In this document: positions 25,070 through 33,531 of the stretch, one piece after another
Layout of the letters: every line of letters begins with the position of its first letter
How positions within the stretch are numbered: the first letter of the stretch is position 1
Source: an uncultured Butyricimonas sp.
GTDB lineage: Bacteria > Bacteroidota > Bacteroidia > Bacteroidales > Marinifilaceae
Reading direction: 5' to 3'
Length of the DNA: 40,887 nucleotides
Assembly (NCBI GenBank): GCA_944321845.1
Contig: CALUMT010000020.1
Location: 1-40,887 of the forward strand
The notes under the pieces: model-generated
Database searches by the model: none
What the model was told of the DNA's origin: nothing
What the model saw: the letters and a program-made list of their open reading frames with translations, nothing else
Program-made: the position numbers and the translations under genes

Positions 25070-25873
25070 TTAATTCTCTTGTCCGTTTTTTAGATATTGA
25101 TCCAATCCTTTGGCACACCAGGTAGCACGTTCCGCCACTTTCTCGTGGTAATAATCAAAATTCTTCTTCCGATTTTGCATGTGCTTATCTTCATGCCACA
25201 AATGGAATACAATTGCGGCAAATTTCAACGCCAACTTCTTACGTCCGACATTTAACAAGCGGATGCTCAAATCATAATCCTCCCCGCCCCAACCAACATA
25301 GAACTCATCATAACCGTTTACCTGAACCAGGTCATCCTTCCAAAATGACATATTACACCCTAATCCGGGGCGAGTCTTACGCCTCGGGGCAAGGTATTTT
25401 GCCAATGGCAAACAATGAATAGCATTTTCCCTTCTCGACAATCCCCAGGACAGAAAAGATAACGGAACATACTTCAGTTCATGGCATAATTTCTCTGTCC
25501 GTTTACGCTCTATATTCACACGTCCTCCCTTGATATAATATCCTCGTTGGGCGGAAGCCACATGATCTTCTACAAAACGGGTATGTAGAATTACGTCTCC
25601 ATCCACCTGAATAATATACTCATGCTTAGCCTTGGCTATACATTTGTTACGGCACATGGCCAAGCGGAATCCATCATCCTCTTGCCAAACATGAATCAAG
25701 GGAACAGGAAAATCTTTCTGAAACCGCTCGATTAACTGTTTCGTTTCATCCCGCGAACCATCATCACCAACTATAACCTCATCTGGTAATAAGGTTTGAC
25801 GTTTCACACTTTCCAAACACAAAGCAAGGGCATCCGGCCTATTATATGTTGATATTATTAACGATGTTTTCAT
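25070..25873 (-). CDS. Family 2 glycosyltransferase
   Basis: A 267-aa GT-A fold glycosyltransferase. The N-terminal LIISTYNRPDALALCLESVKRQ and EVIVGDDGSRDET bind the nucleotide sugar. The metal motif DGD is in IIQVDGDVILH (about residue 92). The C-terminal RPGLGCNMSFWKDDLVQVNGYDEFYVGWGGEDYDLSIRL is the chondroitin-polymerase-like galactosyl/GalNAc-transferase domain (WGGED). The donor sugar is probably a hexose or N-acetylhexosamine. It is co-directional with the GT9, GT-D and ligase genes, and a ~150-nt gap separates it from GT9. Confidence 0.87.
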   Translation of the reverse strand: MKTSLIISTYNRPDALALCLESVKRQTLLPDEVIVGDDGSRDETKQLIERFQKDFPVPLIHVWQEDDGFRLAMCRNKCIAKAKHEYIIQVDGDVILHTRFVEDHVASAQRGYYIKGGRVNIERKRTEKLCHELKYVPLSFLSWGLSRRENAIHCLPLAKYLAPRRKTRPGLGCNMSFWKDDLVQVNGYDEFYVGWGGEDYDLSIRLLNVGRKKLALKFAAIVFHLWHEDKHMQNRKKNFDYYHEKVAERATWCAKGLDQYLKNGQEN

Positions 25874-26025
25874 TTCTTCAAATTACAGGACCAATATTAC
25901 AAGGTTTAACCACGCTCAAAATCACCATCATTGATATGACAAAAATAAATTATATTTTCTAATGCAAGAAAAAAAGCTGAAGAATATCTCCATCATCCCT
26001 CAAGTCTCTTCATGCCAAATACCTC

Positions 26026-27090
26026 CTAACTCAAAAAAGTATCAAGCAGCGGTTCGAGACCTCGCCATACATCCTCAACACCCAGTCGCTCAAACCGCTC
26101 TGCATCCGACAGCCGTTCCCATTCCTCTGGCGACAAAATATCTCGAGGAGAAATCCCTTGATTTCGTTCCGAAGGATGAGGCAACCATTTCCGCTTATTC
26201 ACACCGGGGGGATAAATCGCGAAACAAGGCAATCCGAAAGCCTGTGCCACGTGGCGGGCTCCTCCCTCGTTTCCGAAAAAGAAATCAGCATTACGACACA
26301 TGGCACCCAATTCCCGAAGATTCTTTGCCTCAATATTTATAAACACCCGAGACTCTCGTCCCATTTCCTCGAACAAACGCAAAGCCTCTTCCCGTTCTGC
26401 AGGTGCGTAATTGACAATCAACTGAGCATTCCACTGTTTCACGATACGCCCCAAGACTTCTTGCATACGTTTCTTATCCCAGGCCTTCCCCACGATTCGC
26501 GTCAATGGCGCACATACCACCACCGGTGCAGAGAAATCAATTCCCGAATGTACCATACGCTTCCGGAAATCCTTCACTTCCTTTTCAGACACCTGCAAAT
26601 TGAAATCCTTGACATAGGTCAACACTTTTTCCTGTTTCAAGGGACGCAGCATATGTAGATTTTCCCGAATCTCGGACACGATTTCCTGCTTGGAGAATAA
26701 AATCCGATACTTTAACCAAAAACAATTATACCACTTCTTGCGCCCAATCCGGTAATGCACAAAAGGAGCAAATAACGAGAACCAGGCTGTTTTCAACGTT
26801 CCCCGGAGATCAAGAATAACATCATAATGTTCCTTCCGCATCAAACGCCATACTTTCACCAAATAAACAAACAGATTATGATTCTCTCGTTCCGAGAAAG
26901 CAATTACCTTATCCACGGCTGGATGTCCTTCAAACAAGGGGGCAATCGCTTCATTCAACACGTAATGGATCTCCACTCCCGGGAAATTCAAGCGCAACGT
27001 GTTACACACCACCGAGGACAACACAGCATCCCCCACCCGGCGGAACCTTATAACCAACACCTTACGAACAACTCTATTTCTTCTGACCAT
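26026..27090 (-). CDS. Family 9 glycosyltransferase (ADP-heptose:LPS heptosyltransferase-like)
   Basis: A 354-aa GT-B fold enzyme that would add a heptose-type residue to the LPS inner core. The N-terminal VLVIRFRRVGDAVLSSVVCNTLR is the family signature. The C-terminal half has PLTRIVGKAWDKKRM and the donor-site block FFGNEGGARHVAQAFGLPCFAIYPPG (GNExGxxHVA). The donor sugar is unproven. Its start overlaps the DUF4254 stop by 17 nt, which indicates translational coupling. Confidence 0.85.
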   Translation of the reverse strand: MVRRNRVVRKVLVIRFRRVGDAVLSSVVCNTLRLNFPGVEIHYVLNEAIAPLFEGHPAVDKVIAFSERENHNLFVYLVKVWRLMRKEHYDVILDLRGTLKTAWFSLFAPFVHYRIGRKKWYNCFWLKYRILFSKQEIVSEIRENLHMLRPLKQEKVLTYVKDFNLQVSEKEVKDFRKRMVHSGIDFSAPVVVCAPLTRIVGKAWDKKRMQEVLGRIVKQWNAQLIVNYAPAEREEALRLFEEMGRESRVFINIEAKNLRELGAMCRNADFFFGNEGGARHVAQAFGLPCFAIYPPGVNKRKWLPHPSERNQGISPRDILSPEEWERLSDAERFERLGVEDVWRGLEPLLDTFLS

Positions 27091-27682
27091 ATAACACAGG
27101 ATTCAATTCCGGATCATTATACATTTTCATCTGTCGGTATACTTTCATGTAACGACGTCCGGCGAGAATATCTTCCCGCAATTGGGTTATTGCCAACAAC
27201 AAATCCTCCCGTTGCCCATTCAACACAAATAATTTTTCACGACACCGTTCCCGATGAGTCAACGCCACACACTCCCTCTCGACTTCCTGACGCATATGGT
27301 AAATCTTTAACGCGAGAATCGAAAGACGGTCTAAAGCCCAAGCCAGACTTTCGGTATTCAACCGGGCATCCGCCAAAGGTTTCACCCCACGAAACTCCTC
27401 GACAAAATAATCATCCAAACGTTCGACGGCATCCGTACGTTCTTGATTTAACCCGTCAATCTGCCGCTTTAATCCCAAAGCCGTTTGGGCGTCTATTCCC
27501 TCTTCCCGAATCTGATCCTCAAGATGCCATTGTCGTGAATCAATCCATGCTTTCTGGTAGAGATAATATTCAAATCCATCTTTTTCATAAGGATTAAAAA
27601 ACTCCGTCTCCACTCCTCCTCTGGAATGGAAATCCTCCACGCATCGCGTAAACACCTTAAAACATTTCTCTGCAAATGACAT
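27074..27682 (-). CDS. DUF4254 protein
   Basis: A 202-aa, entirely helical, charged protein of a Bacteroidetes family (DUF4254) commonly found beside LPS heptosyltransferase genes. The chosen start gives MSFAEKCFKVF; ATGs or upstream codons to 27694 and beyond add only a poorly conserved extension that runs into the -7 element. Other landmarks are FEYYLYQKAWIDSRQWHLEDQIR, LKRQIDGLNQERTDAVERLDDYF, ARLNTESLAWALDRLSILALKIYHM and the tail MYNDPELNPVLY. The function is unknown. It leads the minus-strand glycan block. Confidence 0.8.
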   Translation of the reverse strand: MSFAEKCFKVFTRCVEDFHSRGGVETEFFNPYEKDGFEYYLYQKAWIDSRQWHLEDQIREEGIDAQTALGLKRQIDGLNQERTDAVERLDDYFVEEFRGVKPLADARLNTESLAWALDRLSILALKIYHMRQEVERECVALTHRERCREKLFVLNGQREDLLLAITQLREDILAGRRYMKVYRQMKMYNDPELNPVLYGQKK

Positions 27683-27728
27683 ACCTGTTCTCATTATAAA
27701 TCTACTACACCGTCTTCTTCCACTCCCG

Positions 27729-27736
27729 CAAAAATA
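27729..27736 (-). promoter_or_regulatory. -7 element of the minus-strand glycan block
   Basis: On the minus strand TATTTTTG matches TAnnTTTG, about 47 nt before the DUF4254 start. No clear -33 element was found at the right distance. Confidence 0.4.
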
Positions 27737-27860
27737 CATATTTTGTCCATTAAAAGGTGTAAATAATCAACAGACAATATCTTATTTCTGAAGAATAACG
27801 GGGTAGACAAGATTAATCCTTCCTCAAATATCTTATACAGATAAAAAATTATATTCTTTT

Positions 27861-27886
27861 ATGTATTTATTTTATGTATTTATTTT
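27861..27886. repeat. Two perfect 13-bp tandem repeats (ATGTATTTATTTT)
   Basis: The unit occurs at 27861-27873 and again at 27874-27886, directly abutting the -7 element of the next gene, in the position where the -33 element should lie. Confidence 0.85.
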
Positions 27887-27887
27887 A

Positions 27888-27895
27888 TACTTTTG
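27888..27895 (+). promoter_or_regulatory. -7 element of the three-gene phospho-substituent cassette
   Basis: TACTTTTG at 27888-27895 fits TAnnTTTG; transcription would begin near 27902, 33 nt before ATG 27935. A start codon at 27893 would lie inside this element and is rejected. Confidence 0.5.
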
Positions 27896-27934
27896 TTTTC
27901 TATAAATGTTATTGATTTTGATAAAAACATCGAT

Positions 27935-28984
27935 ATGGAAAAAAAGATTACTTATTTGGATCGGAATGAATACAACTATGGTCCTTGCCCGGCAATTGAA
28001 GAGGTTATTAAAAACTTCAACCCAAATAATTTATGCTTCTACTCTCGAACTTACGATGAAGGGAAGAAGAGTATTTTCTCTGCCTACCTCTCCGACATTT
28101 ACAACATACCGGAAAATCAGGTCATCCTCGGTTACGGAGGAGAAGACATATTAAAACAGGCCGTACATTATTTCCTCTCCGGGAAAGGAAAGCAAAAAAC
28201 ATTGCTGATCCCCAAATTCTCGTGGTGGTATTATAAATCAATAGCAGATGAAGTCGAAGGGCGTAGCATATTCTACCCATTATATGAAGATGGAGATACA
28301 TTTAAATATGATTTCGAAATCATGAAAAAAATGTTTCACCAAGAAAATCCGGATATGGTATTAATTGCCAGCCCCAACAATCCGACAGGTAATTCTTTGA
28401 CAAGTGAAGAATTATACGATATCTTATCTTCCATATCACCCTCAACTGTTGTCGTTATCGACGAAGCCTATGCCTCATTTGCCAATCAAGATACAAGCTA
28501 TATAAAACCCCTACTCGAAAAATTCCCTAATCTATTAATTATACGGACATTATCAAAATTTTATGGACTGCCGGGATTACGCTTAGGATTTGCCTTCATG
28601 GGAACAGCATTAACCAAATTCTTAAATTACAGCACAAGATATCTAGGTTATAACCGCTTGTCTGAAGAAATTGGTATTGCCGTTTTAAAATCAACAGATT
28701 ATTATCAACAAGTAGCTAATCAAATGGGAGAAGACCGCAAAATGTACATGAAAGAATTAAATAATCTTCCAGGATTTAAGGTCTATCAATCACAAGCGAA
28801 TTTTATTCTTGTAAAATATCCCATTGAATTAAAAAAGGCCTTCCAGGAAGCATTCGAACAAAAAGGGTATTTAATAAAATTCATGAATGAACCGGATATC
28901 AACACGCATATGCGCATAACGTTAGGCAGACATGAGCAGAACGTTGAGGTTATCAATACGATAAAAGAAGTTGTCTCTCGATGA
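27935..28984 (+). CDS. PLP-dependent aminotransferase/decarboxylase, HisC/CobD-like
   Basis: A 349-aa fold-type I PLP enzyme. Motifs are SPNNPTG, VVIDEAYASFA and the PLP-lysine block RTLSKFYGLPGLRLGF. The last resembles CobD (threonine-phosphate decarboxylase) more than typical HisC, which reads SKAYGLAGLR. CobD relatives that decarboxylate phosphoserine to phosphoethanolamine are known. The gene is first in a cassette: its stop overlaps the next start by 4 nt (ATGA), and the following gene resembles CDP-choline/CDP-ethanolamine-type cytidylyltransferases. Phosphoserine decarboxylase is an inference; a true aminotransferase is the alternative. No other his or cob biosynthesis gene is nearby. 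Confidence 0.75.
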   Translation: MEKKITYLDRNEYNYGPCPAIEEVIKNFNPNNLCFYSRTYDEGKKSIFSAYLSDIYNIPENQVILGYGGEDILKQAVHYFLSGKGKQKTLLIPKFSWWYYKSIADEVEGRSIFYPLYEDGDTFKYDFEIMKKMFHQENPDMVLIASPNNPTGNSLTSEELYDILSSISPSTVVVIDEAYASFANQDTSYIKPLLEKFPNLLIIRTLSKFYGLPGLRLGFAFMGTALTKFLNYSTRYLGYNRLSEEIGIAVLKSTDYYQQVANQMGEDRKMYMKELNNLPGFKVYQSQANFILVKYPIELKKAFQEAFEQKGYLIKFMNEPDINTHMRITLGRHEQNVEVINTIKEVVSR

Positions 28985-29712
28985 AAGCAATCATTTTAGC
29001 TGCAGGCATAGCGTCCCGCTTACGGCCTCTAACAGACAATACCCCTAAATGCCTGCTCAAAATCGGGGAAACCTGTCTGCTGGCCAGAGCTATAGAAGGA
29101 TTAATATCCAATGGTATTAACGAACTGGTAATTGTTACCGGTTATCTACAGGAACAAATCAAGAGCTTTGTTTCCTCACATTACCCTGATCTAAAGGTCG
29201 AGTATATTTTCAACGAAAAATATGCTTCCACCAATAATATATATTCCCTATGGCTAACCAGCGAGAAAATATATGACCAGGACATAGTTCTACTGGACAG
29301 TGATATTATTTTTGATCCATTACTTTTAAAAACAATTTTGACGCATCCTGCACCAACCTGCTTGGCACTGAACCGTCATTCCCTCTACGACGAAGAAATA
29401 AAGGTTATCCCGGATGCCAACGGAAGAGTTGCTGAAATCAGCAAGACATGTGCTATTTCAAAAGCTATCGGAGAATCCATCGGTATCGAAAAAATGGATG
29501 CTACCTATACCCGCGCACTCACCCGAGAACTCGAACAAATGATTACAAAAGAAAATCTTGTCGATACATTCTACGAATCTGCTTTTGAGCGCCTGATCGC
29601 CCAAGGATGCACCTTTGATATCGTGGATACAACCGAGTTTTTTTCCATGGAACTTGATACTATCGAAGATTTTCAACAAGCCGTTACTAACCTGCCTCCA
29701 CACCTTTTATAA
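28981..29712 (+). CDS. LicC/PntC-like phospho-alcohol nucleotidyltransferase
   Basis: A 243-aa nucleotidyltransferase. The N-terminal IILAAGIASRLRPLTDNTPKCLL binds the nucleotide, and the metal-site Asp lies in VLLDSDIIFDP. NNIYSLWL near residue 87 and the C-terminal STD-like block DTTEFFSMELDTIEDFQQA are characteristic of the LicC (phosphocholine) and PntC (2-aminoethylphosphonate) cytidylyltransferases rather than hexose-1-phosphate enzymes. IGESIGIEKMDA is also family-like. The likely product is a CDP-amino-alcohol. It is translationally coupled to the PLP-enzyme gene and 8 nt ahead of a TagB/TagF-like transferase. The substrate (phosphoethanolamine, phosphocholine or other) is not fixed by sequence. 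Confidence 0.8.
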   Translation: MKAIILAAGIASRLRPLTDNTPKCLLKIGETCLLARAIEGLISNGINELVIVTGYLQEQIKSFVSSHYPDLKVEYIFNEKYASTNNIYSLWLTSEKIYDQDIVLLDSDIIFDPLLLKTILTHPAPTCLALNRHSLYDEEIKVIPDANGRVAEISKTCAISKAIGESIGIEKMDATYTRALTRELEQMITKENLVDTFYESAFERLIAQGCTFDIVDTTEFFSMELDTIEDFQQAVTNLPPHLL

Positions 29713-29720
29713 TCAAGACT

Positions 29721-30773
29721 ATGCGCATTGTATTATTCTGCGAACAAAAATATGCCATTAATATTTTAAGTCCCATTCAGGAAGAAGCACAAAATACAAG
29801 AGAACATGATATCCTTTGGTATATCCATTCTCGCAACATTCCCGACTTCCCGCTAAAAGACAAGGTAAAATGGACGAATAGTATACAGGAAATCTATAAT
29901 TACTCCCCAGAAGTTATTTTCGTTCCTTGCAACATTGTTCCTTACTACCTTCCCGGGGTAAAAATCCAAATTTTCCATGGATATGCAGCCGAGAAAAAAG
30001 ACCATTGGGTCATCCGAAGGTATTTTGATCTCTACTTTACTCAAGGTCCATTCTTCACGAAAGGTTTTCAGAGATTGGCCTCAAAATACAAAGACTTTGA
30101 GGTTGTTGAAACAGGATGGCCACGCCAGGATTGGATTTTCCACAATCTTCACCATTTCGACGAAGAAAAACATCAGCTATTACAACAATATCAACGGGAG
30201 AAACTGGTTCTTTACGCCCCCACCTTCTCTCCATCACTCACGTCACTTCCCTATCTAAAAAAAGATTTAGAAGAATTAGTTCAAAAGAAAAACATCCTGT
30301 TACTATTAAAGTTTCATCCCCTAACCCGTCAAGAATGGATTGACGAATACAGGCAATGGGCAAATCATCAGACTAACGTAATCTGGTGTGAGGATCATAA
30401 TATCACGAAATACCAATTAATGGCAGACGTTATGATTAGTGATACCTCATCCACTGTCTACGAATTTTTGTTATTAAACAAACCCGTCATCACCTACAAA
30501 ACTACCGCCAAGGATATTTACTGGATCGATATTCAAAACGGGAACGATCTGCCGCAGGCTTACGAACAGGCTCTCCACGATGACTCTTCTTCAGCAAAAC
30601 GGCAATGGATAATCGATAATTATGATCCTTATTTGGACGGTAAGGTTTGTAAAAGAATGCTTGAAGCTGCCCAACAGTACATAAAAGACCATGGAGTCCC
30701 CGAAAAACGCAAACTAAACCTTTGGCGCAAATACACAAGTATCAAAAGATTCGGCAAAATAAAAAGACATTAA
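29721..30773 (+). CDS. CDP-glycerol glycerophosphotransferase-like (TagB/TagF family) protein
   Basis: A 350-aa GT-B-like transferase related to teichoic-acid glycerophosphotransferases. IQIFHGYAAEKKDHW (about residue 83) holds the catalytic His of the HG motif. KFHP (about residue 196) and MISDTSSTVYEFLLLNKPVITY are the other family motifs. The basic C-terminus (YTSIKRFGKIKRH) may hold it at the membrane. Gram-negative homologues transfer phospho-linked groups to surface glycans. Downstream of a LicC/PntC-like gene it would use the CDP-activated product. Its stop overlaps by 4 nt that of the convergent InaA-like gene. Confidence 0.82.
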   Translation: MRIVLFCEQKYAINILSPIQEEAQNTREHDILWYIHSRNIPDFPLKDKVKWTNSIQEIYNYSPEVIFVPCNIVPYYLPGVKIQIFHGYAAEKKDHWVIRRYFDLYFTQGPFFTKGFQRLASKYKDFEVVETGWPRQDWIFHNLHHFDEEKHQLLQQYQREKLVLYAPTFSPSLTSLPYLKKDLEELVQKKNILLLLKFHPLTRQEWIDEYRQWANHQTNVIWCEDHNITKYQLMADVMISDTSSTVYEFLLLNKPVITYKTTAKDIYWIDIQNGNDLPQAYEQALHDDSSSAKRQWIIDNYDPYLDGKVCKRMLEAAQQYIKDHGVPEKRKLNLWRKYTSIKRFGKIKRH

Positions 30774-31522
30774 AACATGCATTTCTTTTTTGCTTTCCGG
30801 CGTTTCCTCTCGGCGACACGGGCATTATGCTCATGGGTCCAGTTTTTAAGCATCTCCGTCATTTGTCCGGCATCCCCTCCTCGCAGACGAGCATATTCCC
30901 GGGCAATAATCTCAATCATGTCGTCGGAAGCATCCAAACGGTAAAAATTCCTTAGCCCCAGCTCTGGGGTGATTGTCATGAATTTCATCCGGTTCAAATC
31001 AACCAGATAAAAATCATACCCCTCTGCCTTTCTTTTTATCAACGTGTTCCCCGGGGAGTGGTCGACGAAATAAATTCCATGTTCATGCAATTGATAGGTG
31101 AAACGGGTAAAAGCCACCAGCATCGGTTCCAAATCGTTTGGTCGCTTCACTTTCAGATCACGGAACTCGTAATCGTATTCTACTTGCAACGAGATATAAT
31201 AACTGCGACTTACCCCACACCAGTCCCGGTAAACGATATAGGCTACCGGTTCCGGGGTCCCTATGCCATATTGTTGTAACAGATTGGCATAACGGAACGA
31301 GCGTTCCGCTTTCGTTTTCCGGAAATAGGCATACACAATCCGATTGATGACATGAGGACGCTTGAAGGACTTCACGTTCAACTTCAATCCCCCGATCTCC
31401 ATCATCTTAACCTGATTCCTTCCCTTGTACAGAAGCATCCCCTCCCGTTCGAAACGTTCCGGGATAGCAAGAATCTCTTCCGCCAAGTACTGGTATTTCG
31501 GGTTTATCGCGAATTTTCTCAT
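30770..31522 (-). CDS. Lipopolysaccharide kinase, InaA/WaaP-like
   Basis: A 250-aa protein with a eukaryotic-kinase-like fold that would phosphorylate Kdo or heptose in the LPS core. LNVKSFKRPHVINRIVYAYFRKTKAERSFRYANLL carries the ATP-site Lys and the Glu. HEHGIYFVDHSPGNTLI is the catalytic loop (D-H-S-x-G-N in place of HxDxxxxN). FYLVDLNRM holds the metal-binding Asp. The C-terminus is strongly basic (RVAERKRRKAKKK). It is last in the minus-strand series and overlaps folA by 4 nt (ATGA). Confidence 0.83.
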   Translation of the reverse strand: MRKFAINPKYQYLAEEILAIPERFEREGMLLYKGRNQVKMMEIGGLKLNVKSFKRPHVINRIVYAYFRKTKAERSFRYANLLQQYGIGTPEPVAYIVYRDWCGVSRSYYISLQVEYDYEFRDLKVKRPNDLEPMLVAFTRFTYQLHEHGIYFVDHSPGNTLIKRKAEGYDFYLVDLNRMKFMTITPELGLRNFYRLDASDDMIEIIAREYARLRGGDAGQMTEMLKNWTHEHNARVAERKRRKAKKKCMF

Positions 31523-32004
31523 ACCCTCACGTAATTCACGAAAGTATAATCGAACTCGTTCTTGTCATCCGCCTTATGCGATTCCCGACTGACTTCCTTC
31601 CAACACTCCGGCAACACGGCCGGAATCTTCGTATCCCCTTCCACTTCCGTGTGGACAACAGTCAGGTAAAGACGATCGGCCCGATTCCACGTTTCCTTGT
31701 ATATGGAACCTCCCCCGGTAATAAAGACCTCCTCTTCTCCTTCCGTCATCTTCAAGGCCTCATCCACACTTCCCGCCAGTTCACATCCTTCCGCCCGGTA
31801 ATCCGGATTACGGGTGATGACAATATTCCGGCGATTCGGCAAAGCCTTCCCTATCGACTCAAAAGTCCTCCGGCCCATCAGAATCGTGTGCCCCGTGGTA
31901 ATTGTTTTAAAATGCTTCAAGTCTGCCGGTAAGTGCCAGATCAATCCGTTATCCCGTCCGATAACGCCATTCTCCGCCGCGGCCACTATAATAGATAATA
32001 CCAT
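31519..32004 (-). CDS. folA: Dihydrofolate reductase
   Basis: NADPH-dependent reduction of dihydrofolate, needed to recycle the product of thymidylate synthase. It is 161 aa from ATG 32004 (MVLSIIVAAAENGVIG); a TTG at 32013 would add three residues and is less likely. Motifs are NGLIWHLPADLKHFK (substrate site), ILMGRRTFESIGKALPNRRNIVITR (NADPH site) and VFITGGGSIYKETW. It lies 19 nt downstream of thyA, a common pairing, and overlaps the InaA-like gene. Confidence 0.95.
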   Translation of the reverse strand: MVLSIIVAAAENGVIGRDNGLIWHLPADLKHFKTITTGHTILMGRRTFESIGKALPNRRNIVITRNPDYRAEGCELAGSVDEALKMTEGEEEVFITGGGSIYKETWNRADRLYLTVVHTEVEGDTKIPAVLPECWKEVSRESHKADDKNEFDYTFVNYVRV

Positions 32005-32023
32005 AAAATACAAGATTAATCAT

Positions 32024-32818
32024 TTAAACGGAAATTGCCCCCTTGATATGCGGGTGCGGGTTATAATCACGCAATTCGAAATCCTCGTACCGGAAAGCGA
32101 AAATATCCTTCACCTCCGGATTGATCACCATACGGGGCAACGGTCTCGGCTCTCTCGTCAACTGCAACTTCACCTGCTCTATATGATTCAGGTAAATATG
32201 CGTGTCCCCCAACGTATGCACGAACTCTCCGGGCTGCAAGCCGCATACCTGGGCCATCATCATGGTCAGCAAGGCATACGAGGCGATATTGAACGGCACT
32301 CCCAGGAACGTATCCGCGCTCCGCTGGTACAACTGGCACGACAATTTCCCTTTCGCCACGTAAAACTGAAACAAGGCATGGCATGGCGGCAACGCCATGT
32401 TCTCGATATCCCCGGCATTCCAGGCACTCACGATCAATCTCCGGGAATCCGGGTTATGCTTGATATCATGAACAACCTGGGCAATCTGGTCCAGGGTCGT
32501 CCCGTCCGGCCGCGGCCATGAACGCCATTGATAACCGTAAATATGCCCGAGATCCCCCTGGGCATCCGCCCACTCGTCCCAGATGGTCACCCCATGGTCA
32601 TTCAGGTATTTTATATTCGTGTCCCCCTGCAGAAACCACAAGAGTTCATATATAATCGATTTCAGGTGCAATTTCTTCGTGGTCAACAACGGGAATCCCT
32701 CCGACAAGTCAAAACGCATCTGGTGACCGAAAATACTGATCGTTCCGGTCCCCGTCCGGTCTCCCTTCTCCACGCCTTCCCGTAAAATCCTGTCCAGCAA
32801 ATCCAAATATTGTTTCAT
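32024..32818 (-). CDS. thyA: Thymidylate synthase
   Basis: Converts dUMP to dTMP with methylene-tetrahydrofolate. At 264 aa it has exactly the length of E. coli ThyA. Motifs are [20 protein letters not shown], the active-site Cys in [14 protein letters not shown] (about residue 146), [20 protein letters not shown] and [11 protein letters not shown]. The C-terminus HIKGAISV is close to the usual IKAPVAI. A -7 element lies 26 nt upstream. Confidence 0.97.
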   Translation of the reverse strand: MKQYLDLLDRILREGVEKGDRTGTGTISIFGHQMRFDLSEGFPLLTTKKLHLKSIIYELLWFLQGDTNIKYLNDHGVTIWDEWADAQGDLGHIYGYQWRSWPRPDGTTLDQIAQVVHDIKHNPDSRRLIVSAWNAGDIENMALPPCHALFQFYVAKGKLSCQLYQRSADTFLGVPFNIASYALLTMMMAQVCGLQPGEFVHTLGDTHIYLNHIEQVKLQLTREPRPLPRMVINPEVKDIFAFRYEDFELRDYNPHPHIKGAISV

Positions 32819-32843
32819 GATTATTTTCTGTTACTTCCTTGGA

Positions 32844-32851
32844 CAAATATA
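32844..32851 (-). promoter_or_regulatory. -7 element of an internal thyA promoter
   Basis: On the minus strand TATATTTG matches TAnnTTTG in the 58-nt gap before thyA. There is no convincing -33 element. Confidence 0.4.
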
Positions 32852-32876
32852 ATCCAAAATCTTTTCTTCTCCGACT

Positions 32877-33524
32877 TCAGGCTTTTGTTTTTCGCATCAG
32901 CATCAATCCATGACGGACCGGCAACAACAGATTCTCTACCCGTTCATCCGCCTGTACCATATCGTTAAAATCCAGAATACCACGCGTCTGGGCATCCGTT
33001 TTCTCGCCCTCCGTTACCACCTTACCGTCCCACAACACGTCATCCGCCACGATAATTCCTCCCACTCGAACCTTGTCAAACACCAGCCGGTAATACTCCG
33101 GGTACTCCCGTTTGTCTGCGTCGATAAACACGAGATCAAACATTCCCTCCAGTTCCGGGATAATCTCCAGGGCATCCCCCACGTGGAACACGATCCGTTT
33201 CTCCAGACCGCTCTTCCGGATAAACTCCCGCGTAAAATCCTCCAGCTCGTCATTCACGTCTATCGTGTGCAGCACACCGTCCTCCCCCATCCCCATCGCC
33301 ATGGAAATGGCCGCGTAACCGGTATATGTCCCGATTTCCAACACGGACCGTGCATCAATCATCCGGCACAACATCCGTAACAACTGTCCCTGCAGATTCC
33401 CCGACAACATCCTCGGACGCAACACCTGCAGATGCGTCGCCCGTGCCAATTCCACCAGCACGGGTTCCTCCCGTTGACTATGCGCCTCTATATATTGCTC
33501 CAGTTCCGGACTTAATTCCAGCAT
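32877..33524 (-). CDS. O-methyltransferase (class I, caffeoyl-CoA type)
   Basis: A 215-aa SAM-dependent O-methyltransferase of the family that includes catechol and caffeoyl-CoA enzymes. SVLEIGTYTGYAAISMA is motif I, HTIDVNDELEDFTREF places an acidic residue for SAM ribose binding, and FDLVFIDADKREYPEYYRLV with GGIIVADDVLW contains the metal-binding Asp residues. The substrate is unknown. It begins 7 nt after the M16 peptidase gene, so the two are co-transcribed. Confidence 0.87.
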   Translation of the reverse strand: MLELSPELEQYIEAHSQREEPVLVELARATHLQVLRPRMLSGNLQGQLLRMLCRMIDARSVLEIGTYTGYAAISMAMGMGEDGVLHTIDVNDELEDFTREFIRKSGLEKRIVFHVGDALEIIPELEGMFDLVFIDADKREYPEYYRLVFDKVRVGGIIVADDVLWDGKVVTEGEKTDAQTRGILDFNDMVQADERVENLLLPVRHGLMLMRKTKA

Positions 33525-33531
33525 AAATCCA

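Noticed and set aside
26026-27597. Plus-strand open frames across the GT9 and DUF4254 genes
   Set aside because: They are shadows of clearly recognisable minus-strand genes and show no family resemblance.
27893-27934. An earlier start of the PLP-enzyme gene at 27893
   Set aside because: It falls inside the TACTTTTG promoter element; ATG 27935 begins the family-like sequence.
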